Of a stretch of 57,950 bases of DNA, positions 43,773-52,900 are shown piece after piece. The translations under genes and the position numbers were made by a program. Where the stretch lies: assembly GCF_004327335.1 (NCBI RefSeq), contig NZ_QJUO01000030.1, positions 1-57,950 on the forward strand, read 5' to 3'. The notes under the pieces are model-generated. The model was not told the origin of the DNA. It saw only the letters and a list, made by a program, of their open reading frames with translations, and did not search any database. Each line of letters begins with the position of its first letter. The stretch's first letter is position 1. This DNA comes from Stutzerimonas kirkiae. GTDB taxonomy: Bacteria; Pseudomonadota; Gammaproteobacteria; Pseudomonadales; Pseudomonadaceae.

Positions 43773-46061
43773 ATGACGCCGCCAGCCGAGCAGGTACATC
43801 CGGAGCAGGGTGTGCAGCCCGTCGCCCGCCTGAGCCTGGCCAGCCACCTGGGGCTGACCTATCGCGCGGGCCAACAGCGCATGGTGCGCGAGTACCAGCA
43901 CCGCGCCGGCCTGGTGTTCGTCTATGCCGGCGCCAGCGTGCATGGCCGGCGCGACGGCGAACCAGTGCGCCTGCCGCAGGCCGACGGCGAACGCCTGATC
44001 GCCCGCCAGCCGCAGGCGGAACAGGCGTTGCGCCAGCGCCTGCGTGAACTGGGGCTGAGCCCGGCACTGCGGCAGAGCCAGGCGCTGCCCAACGACTCGG
44101 CGGAAATGTTCCAGGCCGCCAGCGAGGAAGGCTGGCTGCAGTTCGTCCAGCATGGCCTGCCGGAACTGCGCCGCGAGGGCTGGCGGATCGAGATCCAGCC
44201 GGGTTTCCTCTACGACTTCAGCCCGGTGGATGACTGGTACCTGGACATCCGCCATGGCGATGGCGAGCCGAACCATATCGAACTGGAGCTGGGCATCGTC
44301 ATCGACGGGCATCGCCACAGCCTGCTGCCCTTGCTGGTGCGGCTGCTGCGACAGGCCCCGGAACTGCTCAACAGCCGTTCGCACAAGACCCGTGGCGGGC
44401 TGCGGGTACGCCTGGAATCGGGCGCCAACGTGATACTGCCGTTCGCCCGCCTGAACGCCATCCTCGGCACCCTCGGCGAGCTGTACCTGCCCGACCAGCC
44501 TGGCGGCAACAGCCTCAGGCTGCATCGCCTCGACCTGTCGCGCCTGGCCCAACTGGGCCAGAACGGCCTGCGCTGGCAGGGTGACCGGCAGTTGCCGGCA
44601 GCGGCCGCCCCGGCAACCGCCGGCGTCTCCCCGAGCGGCCTCAAGGCCAGCCTGCGGCCCTACCAGTTGCAGGGGCTGGCCTGGATGACCCACCTGCGCG
44701 AACTGGGTGCCTGCGGCATCCTCGGCGATGACATGGGGTTGGGCAAGACCCTGCAGAGCCTCGCCTACCTGCTGCAGGAAAAACAGGCCGGGCGCCAGCG
44801 CCAGCCGGCGCTGGCGATCATGCCGACCAGCCTGATCCCCAACTGGCAGGACGAGGCCGCGCGCTTCACCCCACAGTTGCGCGTGCTCGCCCTGCACGGC
44901 GGCAACCGCCACCGTCATCGCCAGGAGCTGGCCGAGTACGACCTGCTGCTGAGCACCTACGCCCTGCTGCCCAGGGATATCGACTACCTGCGCGAGCAAC
45001 CGCTGCACCTGCTGATCTTCGACGAGGCGCAGAACCTCAAGAACCCCAGGAGCAAGGCCGCCCTGGCCGCCCAGCAACTGCAGGCCGGGCAGCGCCTGTG
45101 CCTGTCGGGCACGCCGGTGGAGAACCACCTGGGCGAACTCTGGTCGCTGTTCCATATCCTCATGCCGGGCTGGCTGGGCGACCTGCGCGCCTTTACCCGC
45201 AACTACCGCACCCCGATCGAGAAACAGGGCGACCGCCTGCGCCTGGAACAGTTGCGCCAACGCATCGCGCCCTTCCTGCTGCGACGGCGCAAGGAGGACG
45301 TGGCCCGCGAACTGCCGGCCAAGACCGAGATCGTCCACTGGGTGGAACTGAACGAGGCCCAGCGCGAATACTACGAATGGGTGCGCGAAGAGATGCAGCA
45401 CAAGGTCCGCGCGCAGATCGAACGCAACGGCCTGGCGCGTAGCCAGATCGTCATCCTCGACGCCCTGCTGCGCCTGCGCCAGGCCTGCTGCGACCTGCGC
45501 CTGCTGAAGCCGGCCCGACCGCTGCGCGGCAGCAGCTCGGCCAAGCTCGACAGCCTGCTGGAAATGCTCGACGAACTGCTGGCGGAGGGGCACCGGGTGC
45601 TGCTGTTCTCGCAGTTCACCTCGATGCTGGAACTGGTCGAGCAGGCGTTGCACAAGCGTGGCATCGACTACCTGATGCTGACTGGTGCGACCCAGGATCG
45701 CCGTACCCCGGTCGAGCGCTTCCAGGCCGGCGAAGTGCCGTTGTTCCTGATCAGCCTCAAGGCCGGCGGTACCGGCCTCAACCTGACCGCCGCCGACACC
45801 GTGATCCACTACGATCCCTGGTGGAACCCGGCGGCGGAAAACCAGGCCAGCGATCGCGCCTACCGCATCGGCCAGGACAAACCGGTATTCATCTATCGCC
45901 TGATCACCCGCGGCACCGTCGAGGAACGCATCCGCCAGATGCAACTGGAAAAGTCCCGCCTCGCCCAGGAACTGCTGGGCAGTGACAGCGAAGGCAACTG
46001 GGCACTGGACGAGCGGGAAGTGGACAGCCTGTTCGCGCCCCTGCCGAAACCGGGTACCTGA
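43773..46061 (+). CDS. SNF2-family DEAD/DEAH-box helicase
   Basis: The 762-residue protein has an N-terminal region of about 280 residues without recognised motifs, then the SNF2 core: LRPYQLQGLAWMTHL, GDDMGLGKT at about 318-326, MPTSLIPNWQDE, DEAQNLKN at about 415, SGTPVENHLGELWSLF, FLLRRRKEDV, LISLKAGGTGLNLTAAD and DRAYRIGQDKPVFIYRL. Such proteins (RapA/HepA-like in motifs) remodel protein-DNA or polymerase complexes. It lies 3 bp after mfd and is probably cotranscribed; its own function is not known. Confidence 0.88.
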   Translation: MTPPAEQVHPEQGVQPVARLSLASHLGLTYRAGQQRMVREYQHRAGLVFVYAGASVHGRRDGEPVRLPQADGERLIARQPQAEQALRQRLRELGLSPALRQSQALPNDSAEMFQAASEEGWLQFVQHGLPELRREGWRIEIQPGFLYDFSPVDDWYLDIRHGDGEPNHIELELGIVIDGHRHSLLPLLVRLLRQAPELLNSRSHKTRGGLRVRLESGANVILPFARLNAILGTLGELYLPDQPGGNSLRLHRLDLSRLAQLGQNGLRWQGDRQLPAAAAPATAGVSPSGLKASLRPYQLQGLAWMTHLRELGACGILGDDMGLGKTLQSLAYLLQEKQAGRQRQPALAIMPTSLIPNWQDEAARFTPQLRVLALHGGNRHRHRQELAEYDLLLSTYALLPRDIDYLREQPLHLLIFDEAQNLKNPRSKAALAAQQLQAGQRLCLSGTPVENHLGELWSLFHILMPGWLGDLRAFTRNYRTPIEKQGDRLRLEQLRQRIAPFLLRRRKEDVARELPAKTEIVHWVELNEAQREYYEWVREEMQHKVRAQIERNGLARSQIVILDALLRLRQACCDLRLLKPARPLRGSSSAKLDSLLEMLDELLAEGHRVLLFSQFTSMLELVEQALHKRGIDYLMLTGATQDRRTPVERFQAGEVPLFLISLKAGGTGLNLTAADTVIHYDPWWNPAAENQASDRAYRIGQDKPVFIYRLITRGTVEERIRQMQLEKSRLAQELLGSDSEGNWALDEREVDSLFAPLPKPGT

Positions 46062-46125
46062 CCCGGTACTGCGGCGCTCCAACCGCATGAGCTTCCTCTG
46101 CGTCTTCGTCGCAACGCGGCCTCGT

Positions 46126-46309
46126 TGCGAACGGATTGGCAATAGTGTGCTGGCTTCTGGAGCGTAACCGTCCCTGTGCGAATGCCTGCTGGCGGGACGG
46201 GTTCATGCGTGTTGCGTAGCGGAGCTGGCCGGGTTCACGGCACCACGGGCATCAGGACACCGCCAGCGGCATACGATCTGTCGCAGACTTGATTGCCAAT
46301 CCGCTCGCA
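46126..46309. repeat. Inverted repeat flanking a 148-bp segment
   Basis: TGCGAACGGATTGGCAAT (46126-46143) and ATTGCCAATCCGCTCGCA (46292-46309) are reverse complements with one mismatch. They lie in the 315-bp gap 46062-46376, which has no supported gene, between convergent SNF2 and lapD genes. Confidence 0.6.
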
Positions 46310-46318
46310 CTGTCTCGC

Positions 46319-46381
46319 CCCCTTCGGCCGCGAACGGCGCTGCCGGGGCAAAGGGCTTCGCGGGCAGGCCCCGCGCCTACG
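46319..46381. repeat. REP-like pair overlapping the lapD stop
   Basis: CCCCTTCGGCCGCGAACGG, then CTTCGCGGGCAGGCCCCGCG and CCTACGCC, the Pseudomonas REP pattern. Its last CCTACG contains the reversed TAG stop of lapD (46377-46379). Confidence 0.65.
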
Positions 46382-48335
46382 CCTGCTTGCCGATGAAGAC
46401 AGCGCTGGGCTGCGGCTCGCCGAACAGGCGCCCGGTCACGCCGTGAATGCCCATTTCCGCCAGCACATGCAACTCCCCCGCCGTCTCGACCCGCTCCGCG
46501 ATCAGCGGCAGGTCGATACTGTTGGCCGCGCGCTGCAGTGACTCGATGAACAGGCACTTGTCGTCCTCCTGGTCGATCTGGCGGATAAAGCTGCCGTCCA
46601 CCTTGAGATAGGCCAGGCCAAGCCGGGACAGGTTGCCGATCATGCTGAAACGCCCGCCAAAGTGCTGGACCCCGAGCAGGCAGCCATGGCCAGCCAGCAA
46701 CCCGGCCAGCGCTTCGAGTTCGACACTGGCTTGCAGTTGGCTTTCCTCGACCTCGAGGATCAGTTTGCCACCCGCATCGGGCAAAGGCTGCAGCAGTTCC
46801 TTGAGCAATTCGAGATTGCTCAGGGTTCCGGTGGACAGGTTGAGCGCCAAGGGCACGTCACTGCGAGGTAACGACTCGAACACCTTGCGCAACATCAAGC
46901 GGTCGAGCCGCCCGCTCCAGCCGAAGCGATTGAGCCACGGCAGAAACTGGCCAGCGGCAATCGGTTCGCCAGTGGCGCCCTGCAAACGCGCGAGCACCTT
47001 GTGATGCAGGATTCGCGAAGTATCCCGGGCATCGTGGGTCGGTTGCAGATAGAGCGCTACCTGCCCCCCCGAAAGCGCCTGGTCCAACCGTTCGAACCAT
47101 ACATGACGATCATCGGCCAGCACCTGACCATGTTGCCACTGCGCCATGCTGTAGCCCCCCAGGCCCTGGTTCTCCGCATCGCACAGGGCCTGGTCGCCCA
47201 GGCGCATCAGCGCCGAAAGCGAATCGCCATGCTGGAACGGCACCAACCCCAGGTGGGCGACCGGCGTGGAGGGCGCCTCGCCGATGGTATGCAGGTTCTC
47301 GATGGCCAGGGCCAGCTCCTCAGCCATCGTCTGCGCTTCGAAACGCAACAGCCCGGGCATGAACATCGCGAACTCGCCGCCGCGGACCCGCGCCGCCTGA
47401 AAGCCTCCTTCATCGTCGGTGCTCGGGCAGATCTGCAGCAACTGCTCCGCCAGGGCGGCCAGCAGGCGGTCGGTACGCTCGCCACCGATCTTCTGGTTCA
47501 GCCCGGCCAGGTCACAGATGCGCACCAGCAACAGATAGCCATCGGATATGTCGGTATCGTTCAGTTGGTCCTGCACATGCATATCGAAGGCACGCCGGTT
47601 GGCCAGCCCGGTCAGGCTGTCCTGATAAGCCTGGACACGCAATTCCTCGGTGCGCCTGGCCTCTTCGGCGAACAGCGCCTTGAGCTTCTCGACCATCAGG
47701 TTCATCGCCTCGACCACCCGCCGGAATTCCGGGGTGGACGGCAGATCCGGCAGGCTGATGAACTCGCGCCGGGTGATCGCCAGGGATTGCTCGACCATAT
47801 AGATCAATGGCCGCAATTGCCGGCTCAGCAGCCAGGCACCCAGCGCCAGGCTGGCGACACTGCACAGCAGCAGCCACAACAGACTGCCCAGGGTGCCTTT
47901 CCACAAACGTTCCAGGGCGAACTGCGGATGGCTGACCACCTCGACCCGCGCCGCCTGTTCCCAGCCGCGCATCACGACCGCTTCGCCGATCCCCGGCTGC
48001 AGCCGCACCAGCCCGGTGAACCAGTCGGGCACGCTGCTCTGGCGGATATTGGAGACACGTTCATCAAGCGCCTGGCCGGTGCGCTGGTCGATCAGGCGAA
48101 TGCTGGAGTAATAGCCACTGTCGAAGATCGAGTTGAGCAACAGCTCGATCATCACCGGATCGTCGATATGCGGCGTCAGCGAAACACCCAGCGCCGTCGC
48201 CGCATCCTGGGCATGGGAACTCAACTGGTTGTTCAACTGCTCGCGCGAGCTTTCCAGCCCGACCACGAAACTGCCGGTGAAAATCAGCAGGGCGAACAGC
48301 GTGATCCCAACCAGCAGTTGCTTAAATAGAGACAT
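46377..48335 (-). CDS. lapD: LapD, c-di-GMP receptor controlling surface adhesin release
   Basis: The 652-residue inner-membrane protein has two transmembrane segments at about 5-27 and 150-172 around a periplasmic LapD/MoxY-type sensor region, a HAMP linker, then degenerate GGDEF and EAL domains. The motifs are RGGEF (about 318-322) and KVLAR (about 446-450), the same catalytically dead forms described for P. fluorescens LapD. Trp125 in MRGWEQA sits at the residue known to contact LapG. LapD binds c-di-GMP inside the cell and then holds LapG in the periplasm. The ATG at 48335 lies 5 bases after the lapG stop. Confidence 0.93.
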   Translation of the reverse strand: MSLFKQLLVGITLFALLIFTGSFVVGLESSREQLNNQLSSHAQDAATALGVSLTPHIDDPVMIELLLNSIFDSGYYSSIRLIDQRTGQALDERVSNIRQSSVPDWFTGLVRLQPGIGEAVVMRGWEQAARVEVVSHPQFALERLWKGTLGSLLWLLLCSVASLALGAWLLSRQLRPLIYMVEQSLAITRREFISLPDLPSTPEFRRVVEAMNLMVEKLKALFAEEARRTEELRVQAYQDSLTGLANRRAFDMHVQDQLNDTDISDGYLLLVRICDLAGLNQKIGGERTDRLLAALAEQLLQICPSTDDEGGFQAARVRGGEFAMFMPGLLRFEAQTMAEELALAIENLHTIGEAPSTPVAHLGLVPFQHGDSLSALMRLGDQALCDAENQGLGGYSMAQWQHGQVLADDRHVWFERLDQALSGGQVALYLQPTHDARDTSRILHHKVLARLQGATGEPIAAGQFLPWLNRFGWSGRLDRLMLRKVFESLPRSDVPLALNLSTGTLSNLELLKELLQPLPDAGGKLILEVEESQLQASVELEALAGLLAGHGCLLGVQHFGGRFSMIGNLSRLGLAYLKVDGSFIRQIDQEDDKCLFIESLQRAANSIDLPLIAERVETAGELHVLAEMGIHGVTGRLFGEPQPSAVFIGKQA

Positions 48336-48340
48336 AGTCG

Positions 48341-49030
48341 TCAATCCTCGATCACGAAGCCTTCAGCCCGCATTTTTGTCAGTAGGTCCTGCCAGCGGGA
48401 CAGGCGCTTGCTATCCCCCACCCGCCGGTTGCCCGCGGCCCCCGGCAACCACATGCCGTCGGCGTTGAACGAATAGACGGGCACCAGATCGGTACGTTCA
48501 GTGGCGGGTAGGATGGAGTCGGTCAGGTTGTCCAGCACCAGCGGGATGCTGCTCGGCGTGGGGTAATAGGTCAGCACCATATGGGCCTGGTTCAGGCGAA
48601 TCGCCTTGACGTAGGTGATCTGCAGCTTGCTGCTGGGAATACCCAGTTGACGCAGGGTGAAATACTTGGCGATGGCGTAGTCCTCGCAGTCCGCCGCGCC
48701 CTTGCGCAAGGCCTCGATCGGCGTCGCCCAGTAATCCGTCTGGCGCCAGATCACCCGGTCGTCCTGGAACTCCAGCGCCCTGTTGAAGAACAGGTTGGCG
48801 CGCGCCAGGGTGGCCTGCTCGCTTTCCGCCTGGCCCTGGCGCAGCAGCGCCTGCCAATCCCCGACCCGCTGCCGCGCCTCCGCCGCTGCCGGACCATACA
48901 ACTGGTCGCTCTGGCGCAGAATGCGCTGGAAGTCCCAGCCAAAGGAAAATCCGACGCACGCGAACAGAAAAAACAGGCAGGCGAACCGGCCTGCGGAGCA
49001 CACCTTGTTATGCCGTCGGCTCAACGACAC
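48341..49030 (-). CDS. lapG: LapG, periplasmic cysteine protease that releases the adhesin
   Basis: The 229-residue protein has an N-terminal hydrophobic segment (FACLFFLFACVGFSFGW) and a transglutaminase-like protease fold. The catalytic triad is Cys115 in AADCEDYAIAKYF, His150 in NQAHMVLTYYP and Asp167 in VLDNLTDS, in the order known for LapG. Acidic residues beside the Cys fit its calcium-binding site. LapG cleaves the N-terminal region of LapA-type adhesins when LapD is empty. The start is GTG 49030, with no better upstream ATG in frame. The four upstream genes on this strand form its likely operon. Confidence 0.92.
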   Translation of the reverse strand: MSLSRRHNKVCSAGRFACLFFLFACVGFSFGWDFQRILRQSDQLYGPAAAEARQRVGDWQALLRQGQAESEQATLARANLFFNRALEFQDDRVIWRQTDYWATPIEALRKGAADCEDYAIAKYFTLRQLGIPSSKLQITYVKAIRLNQAHMVLTYYPTPSSIPLVLDNLTDSILPATERTDLVPVYSFNADGMWLPGAAGNRRVGDSKRLSRWQDLLTKMRAEGFVIED

Positions 49031-49039
49031 GACATCCGC

Positions 49040-49369
49040 TCAGGGCAGCAGGCTGTCATCATCACCTTGCGGCTCGACCGAATCACTGAGCGCACGACGC
49101 GCCGCCATGCGACTGTAAAGCTTCTCCTGGGCAACCGAAGGCAGGTCGGTGATGCTGAAAGCGGCCTTGCTCAGCAAGGCTTCGATGATGTCTTCCTGGA
49201 CACGCACCATCGACAGATCCTGCTCGGCCAGCGAGCGCATGCCCGCATGCCGGGACTGCCACAGCTCGATCTCCGGCGTGGCGCTCTCGACGATCTCGGT
49301 CGCCTGCTCGAAGGGCTGGGAGGCGACATGCGCGATCAACCCCTTGTCATCTCGCTGGATATAAAACAT
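49040..49369 (-). CDS. Small adhesin-locus protein, first paralogue
   Basis: The 109-residue soluble protein begins MFYIQRDDKGLIAHVASQPF and ends in an acidic tail. The conserved core is LSMVRVQEDIIEALLSKAAF followed by SITDLPSVAQEKLYSR. It is a paralogue of the next gene. I recall this type as the small Pseudomonas family often mislabelled tryptophan synthase beta subunit-like; no enzyme motif is visible. It has no signal peptide or membrane segment. It lies 9 bp before lapG and is probably cotranslated with it. Start 49369 has a GAGAG site; the frame upstream reads into a REP. Confidence 0.8.
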   Translation of the reverse strand: MFYIQRDDKGLIAHVASQPFEQATEIVESATPEIELWQSRHAGMRSLAEQDLSMVRVQEDIIEALLSKAAFSITDLPSVAQEKLYSRMAARRALSDSVEPQGDDDSLLP

Positions 49370-49390
49370 GGCTCTCACGCACAGGACAAT

Positions 49391-49461
49391 CGTAGGAGCG
49401 GCCTTTGGCCGCGAAGTTTCTGGCCAGCGGCGCCCCATTCGCGGGCAAGCCCGCGCCTACG
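49391..49461. repeat. Pseudomonas REP pair between the two small genes
   Basis: CGTAGGAGCGGCCTTTGGCC and GCGAA at the left; TTCGCGGGCAAGCCCGCGCC and TACGG at the right. This is the typical inverted pair of REPs (the GTAGGAGCGG... / ...CCCGCGCCTAC pattern) and could reduce transcript read-through or stabilise upstream RNA. Confidence 0.85.
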
Positions 49462-49490
49462 GCCCGGCATGACACCATATCAGCGCCTGT

Positions 49491-49832
49491 TCAGGCCAGT
49501 CGCACATCCTCGTCCTCGGCAATCAGATTGCCGAGTTCGCTGAGGTTCGCCCGGGTTTCGAAACGGCTGTTCAGCTTCGCCTGGGCCGCCTCCGGCAGAT
49601 CGGTGATGCTGATCACGCCCTTGCCGATCAGCACCTGGATCAGATCCTCCAGCACACGGATCATATCCAGGTCGCTCTGGCGCAGATGCTGCAGGCTCTG
49701 CTTGATCGCCTGCTGTTGTTGCCAGGACTGTATCTCGAAAGTCTTCGCTGCCATTTTCCCATTCATCTCCGGAAAGGGTTGCTCTTCGACCCGCAACAGA
49801 TTGCCCGCACTATCATGTTGAACATAGAGCAT
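49491..49832 (-). CDS. Small adhesin-locus protein, second paralogue
   Basis: The 113-residue protein begins MLYVQHDSAGNLLRVEEQPF. The core LDMIRVLEDLIQVLIGKGVI and SITDLPEAAQAKLNSR aligns with the first paralogue without gaps. The N-terminal strand-like start and the helical C-terminal half are shared by both. The start at 49832 is preceded by GAGGGG. It lies 141 bp after the adhesin stop and 121 bp upstream of the first paralogue, with the REP pair between them. Its function is unknown. Confidence 0.82.
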   Translation of the reverse strand: MLYVQHDSAGNLLRVEEQPFPEMNGKMAAKTFEIQSWQQQQAIKQSLQHLRQSDLDMIRVLEDLIQVLIGKGVISITDLPEAAQAKLNSRFETRANLSELGNLIAEDEDVRLA

Positions 49833-49973
49833 GGTCGTGCCCCTCACGTTGAAGACGCCTGACAATAAGGGCATTCCAGCCGACGCGGGAATACCTCGCT
49901 CATCGTGACGGGCCCTGCCGAAGCGCTCGAAGCGCCCCGGCAGGGCCCAAACGCGCCTATTCAACCATAGGTA

Positions 49974-52900
49974 TCAAGGGTTTTCCTGCTGCGTCGGGGT
50001 GGCGATGATGCTGCCAAGGTCGAAATTGCTCACCCCTTCCAGGGTGATAGTGGCCTTGACATCCTCGCCGGACTTGATCGTCAACACGGTATCGCTGCCC
50101 GAAACGGCCTGGGTGACATAGTTCTCGATGACGAAATCGTCGTTGCTGCCATGCAGCTCGGCCAACAGGCCACTGAGATCTATCTTGTCACCTTCGTCGG
50201 CATCGAAGTCGGTGATCCTGTCATTGCCGCCATCACCGGCCTGCCACTTGAAGGTATCGGCTCCGGCACCGCCGGTGAGGATATCGTCACCGCTACCGCC
50301 GATCAGGATATCGTCGCCGTCGCCGCCGATCAGGATGTCGTTGCCCGCGCCACCGATCAGGGTGTCATCGCCGGCACCGCCACGCAGGATGTCGTCGCCG
50401 TCGCCGCCAGTCAGGATGTCATCGCCGGCACCGCCGATCAGGTTGTTCAGGCTATTGCCGGAACCATCCAGTACCACACCGCTGCCGACCTGGTCGAACA
50501 GCGTGAGATCGAACGTGCCGGAAACCTCGGCCGACTCACTGTCGCCATCCACCGTCCTGGCAGTGAAACCGATCTGTACGCCACTCTTGCCGGCGTCCTG
50601 GTCGACCAGCGAATCCTTCGCCTGGATAAAGCCCAGGCTGTCCAGGTCACCCTGGCTCAGGCCGGTCAGCGTATAGGTGCCGTCGGCGTAGGTCACCTGG
50701 TCCGCCGCGACGGCGGTACTGCCGACGAAGAAGGTCGCATTCGCCCCCAGGCCGATCAGGGTCAGGATGATCGCCTCGACCGAAGTGTCGGTCGCCCCCG
50801 CCTGCTGCCGGTCCTTCATCGCCAGGTTCAGGTTCAGAGCAATGATGTTCCCTTCGCGGCCAAAGGATTTCTCCACGACCGGCGTATCGGACTCGAAACC
50901 ATCGGCCAGCGGCGTCACCTCCAGATTGAAGGTTGCGGTATCGACACGCTGGTTCTCCAGGTCGGACTTCTCGCCACTGAGCACGCTCAGTTTCAGGTCA
51001 TCCAGCGTACCGCTCCAGTTCTGCGGCGCCTGGATACTGATGGCGGGCAAGCCTGCACCGTCCACCGGGATACTCCAGCCCGTGCCGGTGTTGGAGGCCT
51101 GCACCTCGTCACCGTCGGCATTGGTATAGAACACCAGGAAGCCATTGGGCAGGTTTTCCAGGATGGCCGTATGCACCTGCTCGGAGCCATCGGCGTCCAG
51201 CAGTTGCCCGGAGATGTTCAGCGGGATGCGGCTCGTACCATCCTGGTTCTCCACGCCGGTCAGGGTGCCGATGCTGCCATCCTGGTACGGGTCGTTGGAA
51301 CCAACGGCGGTGAACTCGAAGCTGTTGTTGATCTTGTCGACCACCACGGCGCCACTGTCGCCCTCACTGGAAGCCCAGCCTTGCGCGGTGTTCCAGTCTT
51401 CCGAGCCCTGCTCCTGGCTCTCCACGGAAACCTCGACCTTCAGGCTGCCATCGACATACTTCTGGCCGTCCGCCGGCTGATAGCGCAACCCGCCGATGGA
51501 GGTATCGCCGCTCGACAGCAGTGCTTCACGCGTGGCCTGGTCGAGCACCAGCGTGTAGCTGCCGTCGCTTTCCTGGGTCAGTTCGGAGTTGCCGTAATAC
51601 AGCTTGCCGCCGCTGAAGCCATCGCCTTCGGTCAGCCGGATGCTCAGGGTTTCGCCCAGTTGCGACGGCCCATCCACACCTCGGCCGATATCGACCGTGA
51701 TGGCGATGTCGCTGCCTTCCACCGGCTTGCCGGAAGTCGCGGCGCCAGTGGCGTCGGCGGCCGACAGGGTCACGCCGACACTGACACCATCGGTAGCCGG
51801 AGTGATGGGCAGCACCGCCGGCACCTTCACCACCGTCTGCTGGCCCGTGGCGGACACGCTCCCGGCGAGGGTCGCATCGACGTTCAGGCCGCCGAAGTTA
51901 TCGTTCAGGTTGGCCGGAGGGGTGACTACGACCTTGCTCAGCAGGGCCTGCAGCTCTTCCGTGGTGCTCGCCGTACCGGAAATCAGCCACAGCTCTTCGC
52001 TGCCATCGCCAACCCTGGTGGCCGTCAGGGCATTGCCGTCCTGGGTAATGACCGCACCCGCCGGCAGTTTCAGGCTCAGCGTGAAGTTGACGTCCTGGCC
52101 ATCCAGGTTGTTGCCGATCCCGGCATCGAACAGTTGGTCCAGGGTGAAAGGCGTATCTTCCGTTGCCGTGAAGCTGTCGTCCTGCGCGAACGTCAGGGAG
52201 ACATTCGCGCCGACACCGGTGCCGCCCTGGTAGTCCGAGGCGGTATTGAAGCGGTATTGCGTAGTGTCGCTCGCCAGGTTGCTGGCCCCGGTATCGTGGC
52301 TGAATACCTGGATGCCGATGGTCGCACCGATATCAGCCGCCAGTTCGGAGCCCGCGGTGAAGGATACCTGGGCATCGATGGCACCGTTGTTGGTCGCCTC
52401 GACGAACTTCGACAACTGCGATTGCGCCACTTCGATCAGCCATTTGCCATCATCCAGTTGGCGCGCGACACCGACGGAAGTGCCATCGATACTCAGGCCG
52501 TTGACCAGCAGGCCATTCGGAACACCGGTGACGATGACCTGGGTGAAGGCCTCGCTGCCATCGACATCCGCCGTGCTCAGCTCGATGCCGACATTGAACT
52601 TGCCGCTGCTCTGCAGGGTCACCGTCGGCACCGCAGCACCCAGATCCGCCGTCAGCGCCGCGCCATCAGTAGTGATGGATTCGAGGTTGACCTCGACCGC
52701 GTCGGTCACCGGCGCCACGCTCAGTTGGTACTCCAGCGGATCGCCAAGTTCGCTCACGGGAGCGACAGTACCGTCATTGGAAATGTCGGTGACCTCGTAC
52801 CTGACCGTGAACTTCAGCTCAGGCGCATCCGCCTGGTTGTCAGCCTTGTGCTCGGTGGTCGCCAGCGCAGTCACCTGGCCGGCCTGCGTGGCATCCAGCA

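Noticed and set aside
42465..46142. 1225-codon minus-strand frame across mfd and the SNF2 gene
   Set aside because: It overlaps two well-supported genes and its product shows no family motifs.
50245..50450. Regularly spaced short repeats in the adhesin gene, checked as a CRISPR-like array
   Set aside because: The period is 27 bp and in frame, coding GGxGxD nonapeptides; there are no spacers.
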